Shown in pieces: positions 8,151 through 15,811 of a stretch of 41,436 nt of DNA; the first letter of the stretch is position 1, and each line of letters begins with the position of its first letter. The position numbers and the translations under genes are program-made. Source of the DNA: Thalassotalea sp. 42_200_T64 (GTDB lineage Bacteria > Pseudomonadota > Gammaproteobacteria > Enterobacterales > Alteromonadaceae); contig MABC01000029.1 of NCBI GenBank assembly GCA_002162925.1, positions 1 through 41,436 of the forward strand, given 5' to 3'. Below the pieces are notes generated by a model. That model made no database searches and had not been told where the DNA came from. It saw nothing but the letters and a program-made list of their open reading frames with translations.

Positions 8151-9494
8151 ATGAACGAGAACTGGTTGCAAAGACGATTACCGAACAGCTCTTCCAGACA
8201 GCAAGATCATCGCACCCCCTTTCAACGTGATCGTGCCCGCATATTACATTCTGCCGCATTTCGACGGCTGCAAGCAAAAACCCAGGTAATGGGCGTTGGC
8301 CAAAGTGACTTTTATCGTACCCGCTTAACCCACTCGCTGGAAGCCGCCCAAATTGGCTCTGGCATTACCGCACAATTGCGTTCTAAATTTGGCGACCAAT
8401 GCCAGAAATTATTGCCACGTGAAGATTCATTGATTGAAGCCATATGTCTGGCTCATGATATTGGCCACCCACCCTTTGGCCATGGAGGTGAGGTCGCATT
8501 AAATTTCATGATGCACAGTTTTGGCGGTTTTGAAGGCAATGGCCAAACCTTTCGTATTGTCACCAAACTTGAACCTTATACCGAACATTTTGGCATGAAC
8601 CTCAGCCGCAGAACCTTAATCGGCTTAATGAAATACCCACAAATAATCGACCGTTTAGCCTGTCCGCAAGTACCTGCCGCACCAGTAAACTTTCGCCAAT
8701 TAAAAGCCAGTGACTGGCACCCGCCCAAAGGCTTATATGCCGACGATATCGAATTACTCGAATGGGTACTCGCGCCATTATCAACGAATGACAAAAAACA
8801 ATTTCAAAAAATAAGTATCAATACCGATAAACATCATCGAACCAAATTTAAATCTTTTGATTGCTCCATTATGGAGCTTGCCGATGACATCGCTTATGGC
8901 ATTCATGACATGGAAGATGCGATAGTCACTGGCGTAGTGAATAAAGACAGCTTCATCGAGTATGTGGTCAAGCCATTAACACAACTTAACGATAATTGGT
9001 TAAATGAGCTTATTAAAAGCCTTGCCAGTAAGTTGTTTTCTCATCAGCATCATTTACAAAAAGATGCCATCGGCGCGCTGGTGAACTATTTAATTACCGC
9101 CATTGAACTTATCGATTTGAATGAAACCAGGGATTGCGATTTTGCCGAGCCGTTATTACGCTTTAATGCCGCTTTACCTGCAACCCAAGCGCAAGCATTG
9201 CAAGTGTTTAAAGACTATGTCTTTAAATTTGTGATCAAAAAAACCGACATTCAACGGATGGAATATAAAGGTCAGCAAATTATCATGGAGTTGTTTGAAG
9301 CCTTCGCCAGTGATCCACAACGCTTGTTACCCGAATCAACCTGTCAACGTTGGCTGCTCGCCTGCGAGAACAGCCAAAACCCACAGCGAGTTATCGCCGA
9401 TTATCTATCCGGAATGACCGACGAATTTGCCACCAAAGTGTATAACAGTTTATTTTTGGCTAATGGGCTTAGTGTCAGAGAAGAGAACTATTAA
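8151..9494 (+). CDS. dgt: dGTPase-like HD-domain triphosphohydrolase (type 2)
   Basis: This family hydrolyses dNTPs, typically dGTP, to the deoxynucleoside and tripolyphosphate, using an HD-domain metal site. The 447-aa length fits the shorter type 2 subfamily rather than the roughly 505-aa E. coli Dgt. Metal ligands are visible: H61 in RLTHSLE, H102-D103 in LAHDIGHPPFGH with H106 and H111, and D245/D246 in ELADDIAYGIHD. ATG 8151 has an AAGGA box eight bases upstream. The stop is followed within 10 bp by a heptamer tract. Substrate preference and any role beyond nucleotide-pool control cannot be told from sequence. Confidence 0.92.
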   Translation: MNENWLQRRLPNSSSRQQDHRTPFQRDRARILHSAAFRRLQAKTQVMGVGQSDFYRTRLTHSLEAAQIGSGITAQLRSKFGDQCQKLLPREDSLIEAICLAHDIGHPPFGHGGEVALNFMMHSFGGFEGNGQTFRIVTKLEPYTEHFGMNLSRRTLIGLMKYPQIIDRLACPQVPAAPVNFRQLKASDWHPPKGLYADDIELLEWVLAPLSTNDKKQFQKISINTDKHHRTKFKSFDCSIMELADDIAYGIHDMEDAIVTGVVNKDSFIEYVVKPLTQLNDNWLNELIKSLASKLFSHQHHLQKDAIGALVNYLITAIELIDLNETRDCDFAEPLLRFNAALPATQAQALQVFKDYVFKFVIKKTDIQRMEYKGQQIIMELFEAFASDPQRLLPESTCQRWLLACENSQNPQRVIADYLSGMTDEFATKVYNSLFLANGLSVREENY

Positions 9495-9504
9495 CTAAAG
9501 CTTC

Positions 9505-9525
9505 GGGGAACGGGGAACGGGGAAC
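9505..9525. repeat. Heptamer tandem tract, 3 x GGGGAAC
   Basis: Three perfect copies of ggggaac, with a partial fourth at each side, start 10 bp after the dgt stop codon. On the other strand the unit reads gttcccc, sharing the GTTCC-like core of the tracts at 3150-3191 and 38225-38259. Confidence 0.85.
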
Positions 9526-9534
9526 GGCATGATT

Positions 9535-9697
9535 ATACCAATTTGATTGACTATGTGATCTACTTTTTCATGAGGAGAAACGGATAAATACAATGCATAA
9601 AATTTAGTAAATAGTTATTCTTACTTATCAATTTTATAAAGCAGTAGTTATTCGTTTTAACCATTAAAAATGAGCAGATATTTAATCAACTTGGTAT
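9535..9697. repeat. 163-bp MITE-like repeat, copy 1
   Basis: It has inverted ends ataccaatttgatt and aatcaacttggtat and resembles 27151-27311 along its length, including 31 identical bases spanning gttattcgttttaacc and attaaaaatgagca. The interior is itself partly palindromic (aaacggataaat against gttattcgtttt), so a long cruciform or hairpin is possible. The right end overlaps the stop codon of the minus-strand patatin-like gene by one base. No transposase is inside, consistent with a non-autonomous element. Confidence 0.8.
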
Positions 9698-10803
9698 CAT
9701 ATCGGTTGGATGAATTGCTCAACATTATTTTTGCCAACAAGCCTGTCAAACTCTTCTGCCAAACGTTCACTCTCAGCAATAACGGTTTGCCAATATTTTA
9801 TCCGCTCGGCCTCGGTTAATTGGCTAAAGTCTTTTCTGTCAGGAATTTTGCCATACGGCAGTTTGTTGACAAACTCCGCTGTTGGCGTTAAAACCAAGGT
9901 GTTGTCAAAATGTTGCTTATTGGCAAAACGGTGTTTTATGTATTTATCAAACCAGCCCGGTTTAAATTCATTATAAAAATGTGGATACAATACTAAGCCG
10001 TCTTGCTGAGTATCTTTGATCTCCTGGTGTTGTTGGCTAGCACCACGTTCAGGTAAAAAGCGCTGATCAAAATGATAATCAATAATGCCGCCATCACGAT
10101 ACATGCCCTTACCCGCCCCCTTGATATCTTGAACCCCGTTAATAATTAACGGAATAGACCCGGTTGCCTGCAATGCCTGCTCGACATTTTGCTTAGTTAA
10201 AGATACCACTTTTGAGCGAATACCATCATCATAATCAAATGGAATATAACTCTGCTCACTAGTAAAAATGATCCGCTGATAATAGTTACCCAGTTTTTTA
10301 CGCTGCAATCGATTACCGACAGCAGAAGCAATTAAGCCAGGTAATTGCAATCCTGTGTGTTCAAACCGCGTTAACCCTGTTGATTTGGCAACGATGATAT
10401 TCGATTTAATTAACGGGTTAGTGGCGATTTCGGCCGCGCCCTGGGCAGCTAAAACATCATTCAACATTTGTTCGCTGGCACGGGTGACTTGGTCTTTATC
10501 CGCGTTCAACACATAAGATAAATGCGAATAAGCATGGATCAGCCGATTGATGGCCGCAAGTGGGTTTTGTTGTGCATAACAAGCGAACCGCCAGGCACCC
10601 GCAGATGATCCTAAGGTATAAAGCGTGGAAGTTCGCGATTTAAAAAATTCGCCACAAAAATAACGGTCTAAACCGGCTAAGACAAACCATTTAGGCCCAC
10701 CACTGGCGCCTACCATCATCTTTATTTGCTCTTGGCTAATGCCCTGTTCTTTTATTTGCGCTAATGCAGATGGTCCTGCATATACAGCTAACGCCTTTGT
10801 CAC
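9697..10803 (-). CDS. Patatin-like phospholipase family protein
   Basis: A 368-aa cytoplasmic protein (no signal peptide) with patatin features: an oxyanion-type glycine stretch GASGGPKW (32-39), the nucleophile elbow G-S-S-A-G at 65-69 (Ser67), a TGSIP segment near 214, and D237-G238-G239 (YRDGGIIDYHF), the Asp of the Ser-Asp dyad. An acyl hydrolase acting on lipids is the likely role, but the substrate is unknown. The start is GTG, supported by an AAGGAAAG box eight bases upstream. The stop codon touches the terminal repeat of the element at 9535-9697, so the last residues may have been reshaped by that insertion. Confidence 0.85.
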   Translation of the reverse strand: MTKALAVYAGPSALAQIKEQGISQEQIKMMVGASGGPKWFVLAGLDRYFCGEFFKSRTSTLYTLGSSAGAWRFACYAQQNPLAAINRLIHAYSHLSYVLNADKDQVTRASEQMLNDVLAAQGAAEIATNPLIKSNIIVAKSTGLTRFEHTGLQLPGLIASAVGNRLQRKKLGNYYQRIIFTSEQSYIPFDYDDGIRSKVVSLTKQNVEQALQATGSIPLIINGVQDIKGAGKGMYRDGGIIDYHFDQRFLPERGASQQHQEIKDTQQDGLVLYPHFYNEFKPGWFDKYIKHRFANKQHFDNTLVLTPTAEFVNKLPYGKIPDRKDFSQLTEAERIKYWQTVIAESERLAEEFDRLVGKNNVEQFIQPI

Positions 10804-10856
10804 GTTACAGCTTTCCTTGTTAATTCTTATATACCAGTCTACATAAATATATATTT

Positions 10857-10897
10857 ATACCGATTGATATAAGTATTAATTTTAATCAACCTGATAT
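10857..10897. repeat. Possible deleted relative of the ATACCAA repeat
   Basis: A 41-bp stretch begins ataccgattgata and ends taatcaacctgatat, resembling the two ends of the elements at 9535-9697 and 27151-27311 brought together without the interior. The match is loose, so this may be coincidence. It lies between the VOC gene stop and the patatin-like gene start. Confidence 0.3.
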
Positions 10898-10900
10898 CAG

Positions 10901-11281
10901 TTACTTTTTATAATACAGGGCACAAATGGCACCAGCGGGGTCTTTAATCACCACATATTTATCACTACCGCCCATCGACTTTACTTCGGTCAGTAACTCT
11001 CCGCCTTTAGCCAACACCAAGGCTATTGATTTATCAATGTCGGCCACTAAAAAGTACGGCATCCACACCGGTGGTAAATCGGCATTCACTCCGCTGGCGT
11101 GGCAAACGCCGGCTTGTGGCGTGCCATCACTGACTCGATTCATCGAGTAATCATCGTAACTGCCCATGCTACAAGCTTCTACTTGCCAGCCAACTACATC
11201 TTGATAAAAATCTTTAACCGTCTCCGCATCTTTCACGGTTAAATCTAACCAGGCCATATCGCCAATATTATTATTTTCCAT
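10901..11281 (-). CDS. VOC (glyoxalase/bleomycin-resistance) family protein
   Basis: A 126-aa single-domain protein with two beta-alpha-beta-beta-beta repeats: the first opens WLDLTVKDAETVKDFYQDVVGWQVE, the second PYFLVADIDKSIALVLAKGGELL and ends KDPAGAICALYY. This is the VOC fold shared by glyoxalases, dioxygenases and resistance proteins; the ligands are not conserved enough to name a reaction. Its ATG overlaps the last 11 bases of the upstream kinase-like gene (ATGGAAAATAA), so the two are probably translationally coupled. That pairing is unusual and is the only functional clue. Confidence 0.88.
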   Translation of the reverse strand: MENNNIGDMAWLDLTVKDAETVKDFYQDVVGWQVEACSMGSYDDYSMNRVSDGTPQAGVCHASGVNADLPPVWMPYFLVADIDKSIALVLAKGGELLTEVKSMGGSDKYVVIKDPAGAICALYYKK

Positions 11282-13163
11282 TAGTTATGCCTTTGTTGTG
11301 AGCAATTAAGTTTAGGGCTGTGCAGTGCTGGTGCAGCAGCTTTGGATTTTTCGGGTAAAATTTGTCCGTTGCTTGATTGCTATGCTCAAAAAAACGGGTG
11401 TCTTTATAAGGTAGTTTCATAAAACCTGAAATGCCAATACCTTTAATCGTCGGCAGTAATGCCAAAATGTCGGTTAAACATTGCTCAAATTCGGCCTGTT
11501 TATCGTGATTGAGCAACATTAAATAACTGTGAATTTTACAATGGGTTTCCAGCAATTCGAAGATGATACAGCCGGTATGATGAATCAAATTCATCTTCGC
11601 CAATACTGCCATAATTTCTTCCGGTAAATGTAAGTATTCATCCGGGTCGACACCATCTTCAAAGTAAGAATGCAATTGTGTGGCATTATCGACTTCGGCA
11701 AGTTTACTTACCTCAAAGCTCAGTTTTTGTCCTTGATGTGCGATAAATGGTCGATCCTTATTTTTTCGCTCGATATGCAGAGTATTACGGGCGTTAAAAA
11801 AGCAAGATTTAAACATACCAACCCGAAAAATCCCGCGAGCCAGGATAACCATATTATTCACCGCTGATTTAAATGAGTATTCTAATAATGGATCGAACAA
11901 GGTTAGATTAGAATCGACATAAACCCCGTCTTTTTCCCAACGGATCACCAAACCACCAACGACTGGGAATTTTGCTAATCGACTGACCGCGGCGATAAAG
12001 GCCTTTTCCGAGTCGCCCATACCAATCAGGAAGTTTTTGTAGTACTTTTCCAGTTGCACATCATCTATATCAATCAAGCTTTCTTTGTCAGCCTGTTCGC
12101 GTAAAAAGGATTTACGTGAACCATATCCTACGGTATCAATTTCATCGTCACTGCTGCGTTGCCACACCGGGATCAAGGCATCAACTATTGCTCGTGTTGG
12201 CTTTTCGGCTAACACCAGGTTTTTAAGCAAAGATAAATTGTTAAACAGATAATCACCCGCTTTTTTTCGCAATCGTTGATCTTCGCCAAGCATAGCATCC
12301 AAAGCTTTTGCCAACATTTGTGGCAAGCCCAGTGAAGACGCAGTGATCACCTTATAACCATAACGGCACGACTGACCAGAAGCCAGCGCATATATGGTTG
12401 CTGCCATGCCTTGCTCATCAAAACGAGGGGATGACATGCCACCATTTAACTGCTCTTCACCGATAAAATAAATATCTCCCATGCGCGAATTGGTATGTTG
12501 TAAATCACCACTCATTAAATCCATCACATTATTGGCGGTATTGTGACCATCTTTATCGGTCTGCGCCCACACTGAAGAGCCCCAGTCAATCAGCTGTATC
12601 TGGCCATTAGTTTCATCGAAAACGATATTGGAAGGCTTAATGTCGCCATGGACTATGGGTTTGTTTTTGCAGTTATTTTTTGGATCGCGGATGAACTGTA
12701 ACAACTCAATTAACTGGATGGTGATCGATAATACTTGTTCAACCGCTAAAGGCCCTTGTTGGTGCGAGATAACATCCAAATCATGCCCCGGTGCCCGGCT
12801 CATGTGCAAAATAGACTGACGTTTTATTTTTAAATATTCGATTAGTTTTGGAATGTGATGATGCGCCAGCATCGCTTGCATTTCGGCTTCATCGCTTAAG
12901 CGGTCTTGTACATGTTGCGGCAAGTTAGCGCGTGAAAATTTAAACACTTGCTGTCTGCCAACATCATTTTCACCACAAAACACAAAACCATAGGCGCCTT
13001 TACCGAGTAATTCAACATTTTGATAACCCAGTTGATTTAATTGGCTTTTACATAAATCAATCCAATGTTTTAACTTGGCGGCATCTTTGTGGCTAAGCAA
13101 ATAAATGGATTGATCTTCGGCAATATAGAAATGCTGTAATTTTTTTTCCGCCAAGGTATTCAT
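11271..13163 (-). CDS. Ser/Thr protein kinase-like protein with unknown C-terminal half
   Basis: A 630-aa protein. Residues about 48-300 form a eukaryote-like kinase domain: glycine loop GKGAYG (54-59), ATP-binding K75 (VFKFSR), catalytic loop V-H-G-D-I-K-P-S-N (D174, HGD in place of HRD) and metal-binding D-W-G (193-195, DWG in place of DFG). The catalytic residues are present, so it is probably active. From about 330 to 630 there is a region I cannot assign, with no membrane segment or signal peptide. ATG 13163 is preferred because GAGAG precedes it; a TTG start at 13199 would add 12 residues. It overlaps the downstream VOC gene by 11 bp. Confidence 0.82.
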   Translation of the reverse strand: MNTLAEKKLQHFYIAEDQSIYLLSHKDAAKLKHWIDLCKSQLNQLGYQNVELLGKGAYGFVFCGENDVGRQQVFKFSRANLPQHVQDRLSDEAEMQAMLAHHHIPKLIEYLKIKRQSILHMSRAPGHDLDVISHQQGPLAVEQVLSITIQLIELLQFIRDPKNNCKNKPIVHGDIKPSNIVFDETNGQIQLIDWGSSVWAQTDKDGHNTANNVMDLMSGDLQHTNSRMGDIYFIGEEQLNGGMSSPRFDEQGMAATIYALASGQSCRYGYKVITASSLGLPQMLAKALDAMLGEDQRLRKKAGDYLFNNLSLLKNLVLAEKPTRAIVDALIPVWQRSSDDEIDTVGYGSRKSFLREQADKESLIDIDDVQLEKYYKNFLIGMGDSEKAFIAAVSRLAKFPVVGGLVIRWEKDGVYVDSNLTLFDPLLEYSFKSAVNNMVILARGIFRVGMFKSCFFNARNTLHIERKNKDRPFIAHQGQKLSFEVSKLAEVDNATQLHSYFEDGVDPDEYLHLPEEIMAVLAKMNLIHHTGCIIFELLETHCKIHSYLMLLNHDKQAEFEQCLTDILALLPTIKGIGISGFMKLPYKDTRFFEHSNQATDKFYPKNPKLLHQHCTALNLIAHNKGITNGK

Positions 13164-13294
13164 GCTCTCTTTTTGCTGGATAATACCGGGAGTTATCAAC
13201 TCACTCTTAATATTACAAGCTAAACTAAAAATGTGAATTTAATTCATCAAATATTTTGCAAATGCTCTAATGGCTAACTAGCAAGTAACCCTTG

Positions 13295-14008
13295 TTATAG
13301 CTCTAGCCATGAATTTATGTGATCTGCCAACTCTTCTGGTTTTTCCAATGGCAACATATGACCTGAGCCTGGTGTACTAATGATCGACAACTTTGGGCTT
13401 GAACCCTTAAGCTCATTAAACCATTGTGAACTCACCAGTCGATCGTTATCGCTATAATAAAAATGAGTATGAAATGGAAACTGGCTTATCGTTTGAGAAA
13501 GATCCTCTCTTGCTGAGGTGTATTGATATTGACTAATAAATTCGTCTTCGCCGAGCGCTCTATCCATATTCAAGACTATCTCTATAAAGCGCTCAATTTG
13601 ATTCGTTATATCTAACAAGTTAACTACCATATTTCTGCTAATTCCTTTGTAACCATATGTTTTAACGAACTTTAAAATATCATTTCGTTGATTCAATTCT
13701 TCCTCAGGCAAGCGAGTCGGACTATTAGCTATCACAAATAATTTCTCTATCCGTTGTGGATACATCATCGAAAAATAGGTCGCAATATAACCGCCAAGTG
13801 AGAAGCCAATGAGGTTTACTTTATCACTGCCAAGTATACCGCTATAGTACTCAGCCAATTCATCAAAATTCTTTCCTCGTGGTATATCCAAGTAAACCAG
13901 CTCAATTGAACGATGAAAATATGGTATCAGTTCTGCCCATAATTTCTCGTTGCACATGGTTCCCGGAATTAAATGTAACTTTTTGCGCATTTTAGTCGGA
14001 GTTTTCAT
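13295..14008 (-). CDS. Alpha/beta-fold hydrolase
   Basis: A 237-aa alpha/beta hydrolase. The nucleophile elbow is G-F-S-L-G-G with Ser70, the acid is D187 or D189 (YYSDNDRLV) and the catalytic histidine is H217 (GSGHMLPLEKPEE). The early LIPGTMCNEKLW segment supplies the oxyanion loop. It resembles small carboxylesterase/BioH-like proteins, but the substrate cannot be named. The ATG lies inside the 3' end of the CNNM gene (17-bp overlap). Its ribosome-binding site AAGGAG, four bases before the ATG, is part of that gene's coding sequence, which indicates coupling. Confidence 0.88.
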   Translation of the reverse strand: MKTPTKMRKKLHLIPGTMCNEKLWAELIPYFHRSIELVYLDIPRGKNFDELAEYYSGILGSDKVNLIGFSLGGYIATYFSMMYPQRIEKLFVIANSPTRLPEEELNQRNDILKFVKTYGYKGISRNMVVNLLDITNQIERFIEIVLNMDRALGEDEFISQYQYTSAREDLSQTISQFPFHTHFYYSDNDRLVSSQWFNELKGSSPKLSIISTPGSGHMLPLEKPEELADHINSWLEL

Positions 14009-15050
14009 TAGACTCCTTAGCAGATTTTTCCCTTAAGCGTTGTCGGTAATTCGCCTTAGCCAATTTTTGCATATCCGCGACTTTGTCACTTTCATCCACA
14101 ATTTCCTGACCTAAAATAGTCTCAATCGCATCTTCAAGCGTTACGATACCAGCCGTTTGGCCAAAATGATCTTCGACCAAAAAGATATGTTCATGGCGTT
14201 TAATAAACAGATCCAGTAAATTTAACACCGGAAAACTTTCCGATATTCGGTACAATGGGCTGGCAATATCTTTTAATAACACAGCGCCATTGCCATTACG
14301 TTCGCTTTCATATAACTGACCTTTGATGATCACGCCAGTGATCGTATCTATGCTGTTGCGATAAATTGGGATGCGAGTAAAGTTTGCGGTTTGTTCTGTT
14401 GCCAAGGCAACACTGACGGTCATATTCTCATCCAAAGCATGAACAACACTGCGTGGCGTGAGAATATCTTCGCTATCGGCATCGCGTAACTTTAAAATAT
14501 TTTCAACCAGCTGATTTTCCTGACTGGCGATTGCGCCATCTTTATAACTTAACGAAGCAACGGCTAACACTTCTTCCCGGCTGGTTTCATGGCTTGTCTT
14601 GCTAGCAAACAACTTAGTCACCCGAGTTGACAACCATACCAGCGGATACACTATTTTAACCAAAAAAGAGATAACATAGGCAGAGGGAATTGCCAATTGT
14701 CGCCAAAACGTGGCACCAAGTGTTTTCGGGATGATTTCGGATAAATATAAAATGGCCAAGGTCAGCAAAACAGCAATTAAAGTTTCCCACTTTTCGCCAA
14801 ACACCCGAATCGCCTGAGCACCTACTCCGGCAGCCCCCATGGTATGAGCGAAAGTATTTAAAATCAGGATACTGGAAAGCGACTGATCCAAGTTGGTTTT
14901 CACTGCTGCTAACGTTTTCCCACCTTTACTTTTGTTTTTAGAGATGCGAACAATGAAACTGGGGGTTATCGACAAGAGTACAGCTTCAAGCACTGAACAT
15001 ATAAAAGACACGCCAATGGCGATAGATAAATAAACAATTAATAGGGTCAT
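13992..15050 (-). CDS. CNNM (DUF21) and CBS-domain membrane protein
   Basis: A 352-aa inner-membrane protein of the CNNM/CorC-like family, linked to divalent-cation (Mg2+) transport. Residues about 1-150 hold the transmembrane DUF21 region with four hydrophobic segments and the signature LYLSEIIPKTLGA. A CBS pair follows (about 200-320: DILTPRSVVHALDENMTV and FLVEDHFGQTAGIVTLEDAIE). The C-terminal CorC/HlyC domain of longer relatives is missing; the protein ends in a charged tail. It starts at ATG 15050 and overlaps the downstream hydrolase gene by 17 bp. Confidence 0.88.
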   Translation of the reverse strand: MTLLIVYLSIAIGVSFICSVLEAVLLSITPSFIVRISKNKSKGGKTLAAVKTNLDQSLSSILILNTFAHTMGAAGVGAQAIRVFGEKWETLIAVLLTLAILYLSEIIPKTLGATFWRQLAIPSAYVISFLVKIVYPLVWLSTRVTKLFASKTSHETSREEVLAVASLSYKDGAIASQENQLVENILKLRDADSEDILTPRSVVHALDENMTVSVALATEQTANFTRIPIYRNSIDTITGVIIKGQLYESERNGNGAVLLKDIASPLYRISESFPVLNLLDLFIKRHEHIFLVEDHFGQTAGIVTLEDAIETILGQEIVDESDKVADMQKLAKANYRQRLREKSAKESNENSD

Positions 15051-15102
15051 TTACAGTTTGAATCGTTAACGGTAAGAAAGTTCGTTTAGTTTACACAATA
15101 TT

Positions 15103-15126
15103 AGATAATTAGATAATCAGATAATT
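15103..15126. repeat. Short tandem repeat, 3 x 8 bp
   Basis: Three near-identical octamers (agataatt, agataatc, agataatt) cover the stop codon of dgkA. It differs in period from the heptamer tracts but also sits at a gene's 3' end. Confidence 0.6.
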
Positions 15127-15515
15127 TGAAAATATTGCAATGCGGCGATTATCCAAATTAACTTTAAAAACATCAAGGCAATAAACACCAGAGCCGAGCC
15201 AATATCCTTTGCCCGGCCAATTAATTCATCGTGTTGCAAGGTTATTTTATCGGCTAACGCTTCTAAAGCAGAATTAACCAGCTCAGCAAACAATAAAAAC
15301 AATAAACTGAACAACAGTATTAACCAATGGTTTATCGAAGTCGCGATGGCAAACGAAAATGGCAATAACACCAGCACTAAAATGGATTCCTGACGAAATG
15401 CGGCTTCATGTTGCCACGCAGCTTTAAAGCCTAGTAACGAACAGTAGGTAGCCTTAAACAGGCGTTTTATCCCGGTACCATTGGGTTTGTTTAGCGGTTG
15501 TTGGTTATTATTCAT
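15117..15515 (-). CDS. dgkA: Diacylglycerol kinase (prokaryotic, integral membrane)
   Basis: DgkA phosphorylates diacylglycerol to phosphatidic acid at the inner membrane, recycling lipid released from membrane-derived glucan synthesis. The 132-aa product has the short amphipathic N terminus (GIKRLFKATYCSLLGFKAAW), the EAAFRQE motif, three transmembrane helices and the active-site signature ELVNSALEALADKI with GRAKDIGSA, all characteristic. I chose ATG 15515; the frame also allows a TTG at 15542, adding nine residues, and neither has a strong ribosome-binding site. The 3' end lies in an octamer repeat (15103-15126). Confidence 0.95.
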   Translation of the reverse strand: MNNNQQPLNKPNGTGIKRLFKATYCSLLGFKAAWQHEAAFRQESILVLVLLPFSFAIATSINHWLILLFSLLFLLFAELVNSALEALADKITLQHDELIGRAKDIGSALVFIALMFLKLIWIIAALQYFQII

Positions 15516-15811
15516 AGGTCTAATTATTCTGTTTTCGTTCAATTAAATGAATTTCGCGATACAAGTGTATTTGTTCTGGTAAGACATTATATTTAATAAC
15601 GTTTTAATATGCGAGCAACAAAAGTTAGGGCGAGTTAAAACAGATGAAAAAAGTGAGTGTTATTTTGCCGCTCCATCTCATTAAACATTGCATTTTATCG
15701 TATATTTACCTAAGGTAAGATGATAAAAATAGGTTTCTATAATTTAATTTCAAGTGATTGAAAATTATATAAATAACAACAATAAATTTAGAGTCAAGGG
15801 TCTCTGTAGCC

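Noticed and set aside
8151..9494. dGTPase as an anti-phage defence gene
   Set aside because: Some dGTPases act in phage defence, but this copy sits among housekeeping genes with no defence neighbours, so ordinary nucleotide metabolism is the simpler reading.
13164..13199. TTG start extending the kinase-like protein by 12 residues
   Set aside because: An ATG with a GAGAG box lies just downstream and the extra residues add no recognisable feature.
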